From: Cryptomeria japonica
Taxonomy: Eukaryota > Streptophyta > Pinopsida > Cupressales > Cupressaceae
DNA length: 64,000 bases
Assembly (NCBI RefSeq): GCF_030272615.1
Contig: NC_081411.1
Span: 41,779,140 to 41,843,139, forward strand
Direction: 5' to 3'
Shown: in pieces, positions 33,791-44,194 of the stretch
Position numbering within the stretch: position 1 is the stretch's first letter
Layout: each line of letters opens with the position of its first letter
Position numbers and translations under genes: made by a program
The notes under the pieces: generated by a model
What the model saw: only the letters and a program-made list of their open reading frames with translations
The model's database searches: none
What the model was told of the DNA's origin: nothing

Positions 33791-34907
33791 TGTAATACCC
33801 TAAAAATGGTCATCTAAACCATGAGCCCCTAATCTCGACAACGTCACCAAGGTCCTAACCAAAGGCAATTAAATAAATCTTGAGCACACAGTTAATTTCT
33901 TAAATCATTAAATGTCACATGGCAAAATCAATCACTCAACATTAATTAAATATTTATTTAATTAATTAATCATTCCAAATAAATCATTTTAAACAATTAT
34001 CTTATTTATTTTAATTAAATATCCTAGCATATTTAATTAAATAAATCAAATTGCCATAAATCTTCAAAAAAGGAAACAAATCAAGAAAGAGGAATTAATT
34101 CAATTAAATAAATCAATTATGAGCACAAATCTTCAAAAATGGAAATAAATCAAAAAAGAAATTAATTGACAAAAAAGAATTAAAATTTGAGAAAAGAAAT
34201 CAATTGGAAACAATCTTGAAAAAATAAATTAAAAATTGATAGATAATCTCAAAGAAAGCAATTAAAACAATTAAATATTAAAATTGAATGAAATAGATAA
34301 TAAATCAGTTTTTTCTTGATTTTATCTTAATTTTAGTTCAATTTCCTTTAAATCAGTTTTTTCTTGATTTAATCTTAATTTTAGTTCAATTTCCTTTAAA
34401 ACTGAGAAAAGCATCCAATCACATCAATTCACCTGGATTGTGCTTCCTCTTGGAAAATCTTGACTGCTCATCATCATTTGATCTCAACCGTTGGTTTCTT
34501 TCTGAATTTTCTATAAATTCAGACTCATCTCTCATTCAAAGAGAGGCTGGAGAATGTATTGTTATTATACTATTTTTTCTCTAGACTCATTGATATATTG
34601 CATATTAATTATTTCATATTAATTAAATCATTTAGCTTAATATTGCTTAAATCTTGTTAGATCAATATTGCATCCATCTAGCATTCATCATGTTCATATA
34701 GATAAAATCCTTCGTCTTGATGTTGTTTAGTCATTGGTATTGCTTATAATCTAAGAGAAATCTTATACTCGCATCTTTTAGAAGGCAATGGGTCGATTTG
34801 TTATGGTTTATTTATTCATTGATTATATCTGATTAACTATGCATGTAATGACTTAATTGAAGTGTTGTGCTTACAGATACATGTCCACTTTTCACACACA
34901 CAATCTT
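33786..34907 (+). mobile_element. Solo LTR (Ty3-type), TSD ATCTT
   Basis: The insert 33791-34902 begins TGTAATACCCTAAAAATGG and ends CACACACA, with perfect ATCTT flanks at 33786-33790 and 34903-34907. It has CTATAAAT at 34511-34518 and a 48-bp tandem duplication (34303-34350 and 34351-34398). There is no interior sequence. Its start resembles the LTRs at 9840 (plus) and 3582-5126 (minus). Confidence 0.88.
34303..34398. repeat. 48-bp tandem duplication in the solo LTR
   Basis: Two almost identical copies of AATCAGTTTTTTCTTGAT followed by TTATCTTAATTTTAG and TTCAATTTCCTTTA lie directly next to each other, differing at one position by eye. Confidence 0.92.
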
Positions 34908-35111
34908 TACATAGTATCAGCTTCAAAGACAGAGTTTCTTGAGGAAATGGATACCCCATCGGGCTCATCAGTAGTAAGGCTCAGGTCACTTTTCTCGAAA
35001 ATATTTCATACCAAAGGTTGCAAAGGATGACAAGACGAAAGAATCCCTTGATCATCGTTGTCATCAAATGGGTGCTCGGTGAGGAATTTATAGACGACGT
35101 GGACAAATACC
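34903..35111 (+). pseudogene. Unknown plus-strand ORF, part 2 (between two insertions)
   Basis: The frame from part 1 continues through SASKTEFLEEMDTPSG to a TGA near 35030. A frame change leads to KWVLGEEFIDDVDKY, which ends at the Copia insertion. Removing the Copia element and one ATACC joins this frame directly to part 3 (next residues HVNTYICSCF). Confidence 0.5.
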
Positions 35112-35650
35112 TGTTGGAATTTGCATGAAGATTGCATTAATGATATGTTATGTTGTCATTGATGTCAATTAACCGGTAATGTTATTGTTGTAATGATTCT
35201 TTATAACTAGTGGAAAGAGCTAATGTGAATGAACTGTAACCAGTAGAAATGTTTCGGGAGTGAATCGGTATTGCTATGTAATGGAGTGTTGAACTGATAA
35301 ACCCTACCTATTGTTTTGATAAACCCTAACTGATTAAGTTTGGTGAATTGTTATATTGGTTTATGATTTGATGTCGAGCAATAATTGTATGAAGAGAGTT
35401 TCAAAGTGATTTTGCACATTGAGATAACTATTTTTTGTCTTGGGAATGAGAAAGCATATTGCATGTAACACAAAGCGCGTGATGAGTTATTGAGTTTGAT
35501 GAAGTGGTAATCAAGGAGTGGTCGATGCTTTCTTGAATGATGTGTAGAGATTGTTATGTAATCTAACGGTCATACTTGAACCGACTTGTTTGTAATCTCT
35601 ATGAGAATTAGCTTTTTGTTGTGTTACCAACCTAGTTGATTTGTTTATAA

Positions 35651-36905
35651 GGTTGTGTAGCATCCTAAAATTGCGACACTTGCAATTTCGACTGCATTTC
35701 GGTCTTCACGATGGCGACGCAACACACAACCTGAATGGAGACCCCAAAACTCGCTCATGACACCAAAAACTGCATTTTTCAAGCACCCTGGCCTGAACCT
35801 CCTTTGCACCCCACTGTCCTGGAGGTGGGACCAGAGCGCCCAACGCCCTGGTCCCTCAGGACCAGGGCGCCCAGCGCCCTGGTCCCTGGGTCCTATTTTG
35901 GGCCCGGGTTCCTAAGTGATATCGGGTCTTTTTTGTTTGCAAGTTGGAAAATATACTTCCCTGGTCGGCCTAAGGTTGGGAAAATCAGTCTATCAGCCCT
36001 AATTGACAAGTATATAAACTCCATTTTTCTCTCCCATTTGGGTAGACGAAAGATATGAGAAGGATATGTGCACAAGCGTGGAAACTATACTCAAACATTC
36101 AAGCATTCAAGCATTCAAGCAATTGATCATTTCAAGTCTCCATTCAAGGCTAAGTGTTGCATTCAAGTCAAGGATTCAACCATTGAAGAGGAGATCACTT
36201 ACTGCATGCTACAACATACTACAACATACAACATCTAAACCTTCGCACATAATGATACAAACATCCTTAGAACAAGGTATTAGTACTTGTTTGTCATTAC
36301 AGTCATTTACATTTACAGCACTTGCTCATTTCTTGGTTAATTCCAAAACCGGGGTTTGACCTAAAGGCAAACCCCTAATCCCTAACCCCCCATCGTCTTC
36401 GCTTTTCTGTGTGTAGGTTGCAGGTACGTGGCTGAGATTGAAGATTTGGAATCCTTGTGCAGAGACGAACCGATCCCACTTCGTTTCGTGGATTTTTCGG
36501 AGGACTGTGGCGCCGGGCGCCATCGTCCCGACAACTTTTTCTCAAATTTGCAGGACAGCGCCGTATCGACATTCTACTGCTAATTCCAGGTCTGTAGCTT
36601 CATCCTATAACCTAAACTCAGTTTATAAGTGAATCTTTATGACTTTCTATGCATTCCTAGCTTAATCAACACTCTTTACAAAAGAGGGTAGTATTGCTTT
36701 CCAAACCCTTGAAATTCATTTAGCATCCAATCCTACATTGTGTGGGATTGGATCTTATGAGTTTCAATCCCCTCTTTTGAATGTAAATTCTATCTCCTAA
36801 GTGAAAAACCCATCGAATCCTAGCGAACCTCCCTTCTCTCTCCTCGGAGTTGGAAGAGGGGAGACCAACTAGGGTTCGACCGCGATTTTTCCGCTTTACA
36901 GGTTG
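35651..36905 (+). mobile_element. Solo LTR of the nested Ty3-type family, TSD GGTTG
   Basis: The insert 35656-36900 (TGTAGCATCC...CCGCTTTACA) is the sense-orientation version of the LTRs at 18210 and 26106. Flanks are GGTTG at 35651-35655 and 36901-36905. The undisturbed site survives in the 3' LTR of the host element as AAGGTCGATGAAC near 42437. It keeps a TATATAAA box (36011-36018) and hairpins at 35859-35885 and 36502-36528. Confidence 0.93.
36011..36018 (+). promoter_or_regulatory. TATA box in the solo LTR
   Basis: TATATAAA occurs within AAGTATATAAACTCC and matches the minus-strand box of the LTR at 18210-19444. It is the likely core promoter of this LTR family. Confidence 0.55.
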
Positions 36906-37736
36906 ATGAACTATTTGGTTTTTAAGTGTGTTGGCAAAGATTGAACTGAGTGTGTGGTTGCTGAACCGGATGATGTATATGCAATTTGAGTAAAGGTAGA
37001 TAGGAGCATGAAAAGGATCTGAACAAGCAAGTAAAGTTCTATTCAAACATATCAGCAAACTCCTATTGTTTTCTAACAATTACAACAGTTAAATCCCCTA
37101 ACCACATAAGCTCTAACAAGATTGGTGTTATTAAAATCCTCTAACCAAGTGATCCATTAGTTTGGATTCTAAATCCTTTTGAAAGGTTACTCCTCACAGG
37201 GTATTGCTTCTAACAAGGCATTGTAGTCAATCCCTTAACCAGGTGATCCCTCACAGGATCAATTCTTGATAGGACTTTTTGTAAAGCTTTAACAAGCTTG
37301 GCTCCTAATAGGGTGAACTTTAGAAGAGTTCCAAATTTCTTGTGAGTACCATCTCACTGTGGTTTTTCCCATTTGGGTTTCCACGTCATAAATATTGTGT
37401 CAAGTGGTGAATGTTTTTTGTGGTTAATTTACTTAACTACCTATTCCACTGTGATAAGTCATGATAACTGACAACATTATGAAATGAAGTTTTACTTATG
37501 TCAGTAAAAGTATTTGAATGGTTATAAGTTTCAAAGTTGATTACGGTTATCTATTGTAATAGTCAACTGGTTTAGTTTGACATTTTTTATCTTGACAGTG
37601 ATTTGCATTAATAGTTCTAAGTTTACTTTGAGAGATTGATTTTGAGATTGGTGAAGTATTATTAGTTTTTCTATCTACTGATTCACCCCCCCCTTAGTAG
37701 TAGACCGGATCCTTATTCTTTCATCATATCATTAAT

Positions 37737-37748
37737 CGATATCAAAGT
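37737..37748 (+). promoter_or_regulatory. Degraded tRNA-iMet primer-binding site
   Basis: CGATATCAAAGT aligns with the Copia consensus TGGTATCAGAGC with four differences, all transitions. It lies two bases after the 5' LTR end. Confidence 0.65.
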
Positions 37749-37804
37749 GACTTCTCAGGTCCTCTAAGGTCTAAGCCTAACAACTTAAGGTAAAGATCTT
37801 GTAA

Positions 37805-38770
37805 ATCATGATGAAGAAGGAAGGTCTGAAGGTTGATAGAGAGAACTATAGGATCGGAAGAAAGTACAACAAGAAAACAACCTAGCACTAGAGGCTATTA
37901 TCAGTTATTTATTTGATGTTGAATATGTTGATATTCATGGTCCGGAGACTGCACATGAGGTATGGAAAAAACTTGAAGAAATTTATAGCGGTAATGAACA
38001 TGTTAAGATTGCCAAGGAAGAGAGACTAAGAGGGAAGTTTCATGACATGTGGATGGCTGAAGGTGAGAATATCCAGCAAAATGGTTAGAGGATAAAAGAG
38101 ATAGTGGACAAGATCAAGAGAATTGGTGGTAAAATGGATGATGCCATAGTAGTTAGTAAGGTATTGAGAACCCTACTACTGATCTACGCTATTCGAGTTG
38201 CAGCCATTCAGGAGTTGAAATCTATTGACAAAACCAAGGTAACCCTAGATTCTATCATTGGTAAACTTACTTCTTTTGAATTAAATGGTTATGATGGTAG
38301 TGTTTAGAGATCTGAATCAGCATTTAGAGCTTTTGTTTCTAACCCATCTATGAGAAAAAGTATAGATGTCAATTACAGCTATGAATCAAGATCCAACACA
38401 GAAGTTGATGATGAAGACAGTTTAGTCGAGCTTGAAGATTTGTTGGCCAAGTAGTTTCCCAAAGGAACTGGTAAATATAGAGGTAAATTGCCTTTGAAAT
38501 ATTTTCCATGCAACAAGATTGGACACATTGTTGCTAACTTTCCAAATGGTGATAATGAGCACAAGAGAGACAAGTTCAAAAAGTACAAGGGCAAAGGCAA
38601 AAGAGATTGTCTTATTGAAGTTGATCAAGGTATCACCAATGAAGAATCTAATGTTGATGTTAATGAAGACATTGTGTTTGTAGCCACTAAAGAAGAATCA
38701 TGTGATCAGAAAGCTTTAGTTTCACGTATGGAAAATTCTGATGATTGGATCATTGATAGTGGTTGTTAAC
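37805..38770 (+). pseudogene. Copia gag and start of protease
   Basis: The UBN2/gag-type region reads LEAIISYLFDVEYVDIHG, VWKKLEEIYSGNEHV and SKVLRTLLLIYAIRV, with stops near 38088, 38306 and 38453. The zinc knuckle PCNKIGHIVANF (about 38509-38544) has its last cysteine changed to F. The N-terminal part expected before ALEAI is largely missing. The protease motif WIIDSG (about 38745-38762) keeps D-S-G but is followed by C and a stop. Confidence 0.82.
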
Positions 38771-40070
38771 ATCATATGACCGGTGATCGGAGCAAATTTC
38801 TTTCTTTGAAGGAATTTGATGGCGGAGTTGTAATATTTGGTAATGACTCACCCTACATGGTTAAAGGTAAGGGAATTATTTCTCTTAATGAAAAGAGCAG
38901 TACAGATGATGTCTACTGGGTTGAAGGTCTAAAGCACAATCTGTTGAGTGTTGCCCAACTCAATGATAGAGGATATCCATTGGAGTTTAAAAATGGTATG
39001 TGCAAAATCTATGATAGCCAAGGTGAACTAATTGCAACCGACAAGCAAACTAAAGGTAACCTATTTCACCTGAATCCTAAAGTCGGCAACTATTTAATTG
39101 CTAAAATGGATGAAAGTTGGATTTGGAATAGAAGATTTTTTCATTTGAATTTTAATAACATTGTTAAAGTAAGTCAAAGACAGTGAGAGGTTTGCCTCAA
39201 TTGGAAAAACTGGTTAATGCTCTATGTAAGGAATGTCAGTTAGGGAAGATGACATCCTCAACTTTCAAGAGAAAGCCTTTTTTCAGCTGAGCATCTGTTA
39301 AATTTGGTTCATACTAACCTATATGGACCAATAAGAACTAAAAGTATTCAAGGTGATAGATATTTCATGATCTTCACTAATGATTTCTCAAGGATGATGT
39401 GGGTCACATTCTTGAAGGATAAGACAAAGGCATTTGGTAAACTCAAGGCATTCAGGGCCGTAGCTAAAAAGGAGAGTGGAAAGAAGATAAAGTGTCTATG
39501 GACATATCAAGGCAGAGAATTCACTTCAGAGGAATTCACTAGGTATTGTGAAGAGAATGGCATCAAATGATGGTTTTTTGCACCTAGGACACCACATAAG
39601 AATGGTATTGTAGAGAGAAACAATCAATCAATTGTTGAAGCTGCTAGGATGATGTTGATACAAGGAGGTGTAGCGAAAACTTTTTGGAGAGAAGTTGTCA
39701 GCACAACTATCTACACTATGAACAAGATTTTGGTAAAAAGAGGTAAGTCCAAGACCCCTTATGAATACTTGTATGGAAGACCACCTAATGTTGGTCATTT
39801 TAAGATATTTGGTAGAAAATGTTTTATTAAGAGAGGTGACCATATTAGCAAGTTTGAAGCTAAATGTGATGAAGGTATATTTCTTGGTTATTCCACCAAG
39901 AGTAAGGCCTACAAGTGTTTTAACAACCAGACACATAAAATAATTGAGAGTGCCTATGTTCGAGCGGATGAGTATCCTAAAGTCTTAGGAGAAACTAGTG
40001 TAGAGAGAAAGGATGAAGATCCTTGTGTTTTGTTTTTTGAACCAGAACCTATGAAACCTGAAACTGATAA
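38771..40070 (+). pseudogene. Copia protease end, GAG-pre-integrase and integrase
   Basis: After HHMTGD the frame runs through VYWVEGLKHNLLSVAQL (protease to pre-integrase) and WNRRFFHLNF, where zinc-binding histidines are eroded. Integrase follows: LVHTNLYGPI (first catalytic D changed to N), LWTYQGREF (second D changed to Y) and TPHKNGIVERNNQ (catalytic E kept). Stops lie near 39184 and 39568. With two of three D,D-35-E residues lost, integration activity is gone. Confidence 0.88.
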
Positions 40071-40249
40071 AGCAAATACTGATGTACTAGTTCAATTGGA
40101 ACAAGAACATTCAGAAGAAGACAATGATAATAAAGATGACTTTGAAGATAATGATCATATTATTTTGATGTATATGAGACTCAATCATAATTCTGAACAT
40201 ATTATTGGAGATAAGGATGCTGGAGTACAAACTAGAAGAAGAATTAGAG

Positions 40250-41740
40250 AAGATTCTTGCATGATCTCCACTATTGAGCCTAGAACTACTAAGGAAGCAT
40301 TTGGTGATGATCATTGGGTTAAAGTTGTGGAGGAGGAGCTAGAACAAATTGGGAAGAACACATGGACTCTAGTACCCCGACTAGCAAATAAAAATGTAAT
40401 AGGTACTAAGTGGGTTTTCAGGATCAAGTTGAATGAAGATGGTGTTGTATTTTGCAACAAGGTCAGATTAGTTTGCAAATGTTATGCACAAGAAGGAGAA
40501 GATTATGGTAAGACTTTTGCACCAGTGGCCAGACTAGAAGGTGTCAGAACTTTACTGGCTTTTACATCTCATAAAGGATTCAAAGTATACCAGATATATG
40601 TAAAGTCAACATTTTTTAATGGAATACTAGAAGAGAAAGTATACATTGAGCAGCCAGATGGTTATGCTTTGACAAACAAGAAGAACATGGTATGTAAGCT
40701 TCACAAGGCACTATATGGATTAAAGAAAGCATCGAGAGCACAATATGAAAGGCTTCATTCACACTTGATGAAGATAGGATTTCAGAGAACTAGTGAAGAT
40801 AGCAACATATATCTTAAATCTAAAGGAGATAAAATATTGGTTAGTGAAGTGTTTGTAGATGATATCATATTTGGAGGAAATGATGACATGAGCAATAACT
40901 TTGCAAACGAAATAAAAAATGAGATTGAAATGTCTCTAGTACGAGAGATAAAAAATTGCATAGGTTTGCAAATATAGAAAATGAAGAGTGGTATTTTTAT
41001 CACACAATCTAAGTATGTGAAAGAGGTATTAAAGACATTTGGTATGAGTGACTATAAACCAGTTGGAACACCAATGGTTACAGGTTGTAAGTGGTCTAAG
41101 GAAGATGAGGCCAAGTCTATTGATGAGAAAGAGTACAGGTCAATGATTGGAAAATTAAACTATGTTGTTCATTGTAGATCGGATATAGCTCATGCAGTTG
41201 GTTTAGTTGAAAGATTTCATAAAATCCAAAGGAAACACATTTGATAGCAACCAAGAGGATTTTCTAATATTTAAAAGGTACTGTTGATTATGGCTTATGG
41301 TATCCATATGGAGGAAACTCTTATTTAAAGGTGTACATAGATGCAGATTGGGCAGGTAATGTTGATGACCAGAAAAGAACAACCAATGGACCATCTTTCT
41401 TGGAGGAAGACTTGTTTCATGGAGTAGTGAAAAGCAGAGTTGTATTTCACAGTCTACTGTTGAAGCTAAGTATGTTGCAGCTTATATGAATTGTACCCAA
41501 GTTATCTGGATGAAACATATTTTTGGAAGGTTTAAAGATAAAGTTTACAAAACCTATAAAGATCTTATGTGACAATACCAGTGCCATAAATATTATAAAG
41601 AACCCTATTTTGCATGCATGAACCAAGCACATTGAATTGGAGTATCAATTCTTGAGGAAAAAAGTGCAGAGTAAAGATGTGATCTTAGAGCATGTTTCTA
41701 TTCCATAGGTGGAGCATCAAGTTGCAGATTGTTGATGATG
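40250..41740 (+). pseudogene. Copia reverse transcriptase and RNase H
   Basis: RT is shown by TKWVFRIKLNEDG, YGKTFAPVARLEGVRTL, KVYQIYVKSTFFNG (motif A; the usual D of 'Q-x-D-V-K' is changed to Y), KLHKALYGLKKASRAQYE and FVDDIIFGGN (about 40852; catalytic DD intact). After a stop at 40976-40978 the connection continues with MIGKLNYVVHCRSDIAHAVG. RNase H appears in a shifted frame: DADWAGNVDDQKRT (about 41340) and SWSSEKQSCISQSTVEAKY (about 41417-41473), then decays. Confidence 0.88.
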
Positions 41741-41884
41741 CAGAGAAGTTTTACATTGCATTTTTTACTTTCTATTTGGAATTGTTGTCAAAGGGGGAGA
41801 AGAACTATGTGATTATTGTGAGCAAAATTGTTTGATGTACAACCAGCTAGTAATGGTATTGATATTTGTATTGCCATCAATGCC

Positions 41885-41896
41885 AAAGGGGGAGAT
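41885..41896 (+). promoter_or_regulatory. Polypurine tract of the Copia element
   Basis: AAAGGGGGAGAT lies immediately before the 3' LTR. It is identical to the tract of the four-CCHC element at 27682-27693. Confidence 0.85.
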
Positions 41897-43260
41897 TGTT
41901 GGCATTTGCATGAAGACTACAGTAATGATATGTTATGTTGTCATTGACGTCAATTAACTAGTAATGTTATTATTGAAATGATGCTTTATAACTGGTGGAA
42001 AGAGCTAATGTGAAGGAACTGTAACTGTTAGGAATGTTTGTGGAGTGAACCGGTATTGCTATATAATGGAGAGTTGAATCGATAAACCCTACCTATTATT
42101 TTGATAAACCCTAACCGATTAAGTTTGGTGAATTGTTATATTTGTTTATGTTTTGATGTCAAGCAGTAATTATATAAAGAGAGTTTCAAAGTTATTTTGG
42201 CACGTTGAGATAAAAAAAAAATTGTCTTGGGAATGAGAAAGCATATTGCATGTAATGCAAAGTGCGTAATGAGTTATTGAGTTCAATGAAGTTGTAATCA
42301 AGGAGTGATCGATGCTTTCTTGAATGATGTGTAGAGATTGTTATGTAATCTAATGGTCATACTTGAACCGACTTGTTTGTAATCTCTATGAGAATTAGGT
42401 TTTTGTTGTGTTATCAACCTAGTTGATTTGTTTATAAGGTCGATGAACTGTTTAGTTTTTAAGTGTGTTGGCAAAGACTAAATTGAGTGTGTGGTTACCG
42501 AACTAGATGATGTATATGTAGCTTGAGTAAAGGTAGATAGGATCATGAAAAGGATTTGAACAAGCAAGTGGAGTGCTATTCAAATAGATCAACAAACTCC
42601 TATTGTTTTCTAACAATTCAGTTAAATCCCCTAACCGCGTAAGATCTAACAAGCTTGGTGTTATTCAAATCCTCTAACTAGGTGATCCATTAGTTTGGAT
42701 TCTAAAAAGGTATTGCTTCTAAAAAGGCATTGTAGTCAATCCCTTAACCGGGTGATTCCTAGCAGGATCAGTTCTTGACGTGACTTTTTGTAAAGCTTTA
42801 ACAAGCTTAGCTCCTAATAGGGTGAACTTCAGAAGAGTTCAAAATTTATTGTGAATACCATCTCACCATGGTTTTTCCCATTTGGGTTTCCACGTCAAAA
42901 GTATTGTGTCAAGTGGTGAATTTTTTTTGTGGTTATGTTTTTTATGGTTAATTTTCTTAACTACCTATTCCACTTTGATAAGTCATGATGACCGACAACA
43001 TTATGAAATGAATTTTTACTTATCTCAATAAAAGTATTTGAATGTTTATAAGTTTCAAAGTTGATTATCATTATCTATTGTAACAGTCAATCGGTTTAGT
43101 TTGACAGTTTTTATGTTAACAGTGATTTGCATTGATAGTTTTAAGTTTACTTTGAGAGATTGATTTTGAAATTGGTGAAGTATTATCAGTTTTTCTATCT
43201 ATTGATTCACCCCCCCCTCTTAGTAGTAGACCAGATCCTTATTATTTCATCATATCATCA
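41897..43260 (+). repeat. 3' LTR of the Copia element
   Basis: It runs TGTTGGCATTTGCATGAAG...CATCATATCATCA, 1364 bp, with TATATAAAG at 42171-42179, the GGTTTTTCCCATTTGGG box near 42871 and the C-run box near 43205. It keeps the uninterrupted version of the site used by the solo LTR in the 5' LTR. Confidence 0.93.
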
Positions 43261-43265
43261 ATACC

Positions 43266-43794
43266 ATGTAAACACATACATCTGTTCATGTTTCGTAACT
43301 TCGTTGCTAGATTCTGGGATGACTGGGCATTTGACTTCAGAGCTTACTAAAGCACTCTTCTCCCGAGATTATCTGGGGGGTTTGGAAGATGTCGTGGCAT
43401 ATCGTATCCCTTTCAGACACCTACCTTTGGCATGGTATTTGAGGTGTTTCATCACTTCTGGTGAGGAGGTGACTTGGCATCTACTTATCGGTGGTCTGAA
43501 AACAATGTCGTTGTCATCTCATCGCTTTCGAGCGGAGATCGCTATAGATTTCTCCTTTGGATTCACCTGATAGTGCCTATTCTGGATGGATCCAAATGGT
43601 ACACTAATTTTAGGGACTACATATTCCCATGGGTCTTGACGTTGCACATCCAACCCAATCTGATTCTCATGTCCATATCTCAAGAGCCTGGCGATGTTTC
43701 TGACCATGAGTGGTCAGAGGGGGAAGATGCTACAGATGATGCTAGAAACTCTGATTTCCAGATGGAGGATGATGAAGATGACCAGGATCATTGA
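43266..43794 (+). pseudogene. Unknown plus-strand ORF, part 3 (after the Copia element)
   Basis: The frame joins part 2 across the Copia insertion and reads CFVTSLLDSGMTGHLTSEL and ALFSRDYLGGLEDVVAYR, then shifts frame near 43480 to WSENNVVVISSLSSGDRYR. It ends in a strongly acidic tail (QMEDDEDDQDH) at the TGA at 43792-43794. It lies opposite to, and just beyond, a Ty3 pol end on the minus strand (44032), an arrangement like the antisense extra ORFs of Tat elements. The protein family is unknown to me. Confidence 0.5.
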
Positions 43795-44031
43795 GTTAAC
43801 ACCATCCTTTCTTTGAAAAATTCATCTTGCTTCTTTTTGTTAAACATTAGGCCATAGGCCTAGTGATGAATTGTAAAAAAATACTCATAATACAATGATT
43901 TTCTTTTTGCTTGGTTATGACGTATCTTGTGATTTTCACTTCGCTTCAGGAATGCATGAGGAAAAATAAATAAATAAATAAAAAACATAAAGAACCATTA
44001 TTTACAATATGTACATATAACAAAAAATCCA
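43795..44031. other. AT-rich gap with A-rich and AAAT-repeat run
   Basis: There is no coding signal. It includes an AAATAAATAAATAAAT microsatellite near 43967-43983. Confidence 0.5.
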
Positions 44032-44194
44032 CTAATGGAAAGGCTTAAGGTGGAACCGATTAACCGGGATTATGCGAGAAACTCCCTGCATATCTTCGAG
44101 ATCAAAAGCATTGAAACCTTTACAATTTATGATGCGAAAGGGCCCCTCCCAAAAACCATCAAATTTGGCATGTTGATCGGACTTTCTCAAGTTA
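44032..44194 (-). pseudogene. C-terminal end of a Ty3 pol (integrase tail)
   Basis: On the minus strand it reads HAKFDGFWEGPFRI and NAFDLEDMQG, ending VNRFHLKPFH and a stop. This is the typical end of non-chromodomain Ty3 integrases (W-x-G-P-F/Y-x-I...A-Y/F-x-L...PVN...LK). The upstream pol is missing; instead the frame runs into a fragment of the four-CCHC element. Confidence 0.7.

Larger units (their letters stand above)
35112..37734 (+). repeat. 5' LTR of the Copia element, split by a solo LTR
   Basis: It starts TGTTGGAATTTGCATGAAG and ends CATCATATCATTA (the CA end is mutated to TA). It equals the 3' LTR apart from the 1245-bp insert at 35656-36900 plus its TSD. The TATATAAAG box of the 3' LTR has changed here (TTGTATGAAGAG near 35386). 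Confidence 0.92.
35107..43265 (+). mobile_element. Copia element, decayed, TSD ATACC
   Basis: The element 35112-43260 has LTRs 35112-37734 (enlarged by a solo LTR) and 41897-43260, flanked by perfect ATACC (35107-35111 and 43261-43265). Internal order is gag, protease, integrase, reverse transcriptase, RNase H, which defines Copia. It is inactive: many stops, integrase catalytic residues changed, the gag N-terminus shortened and the 5' LTR disrupted. Confidence 0.93.
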
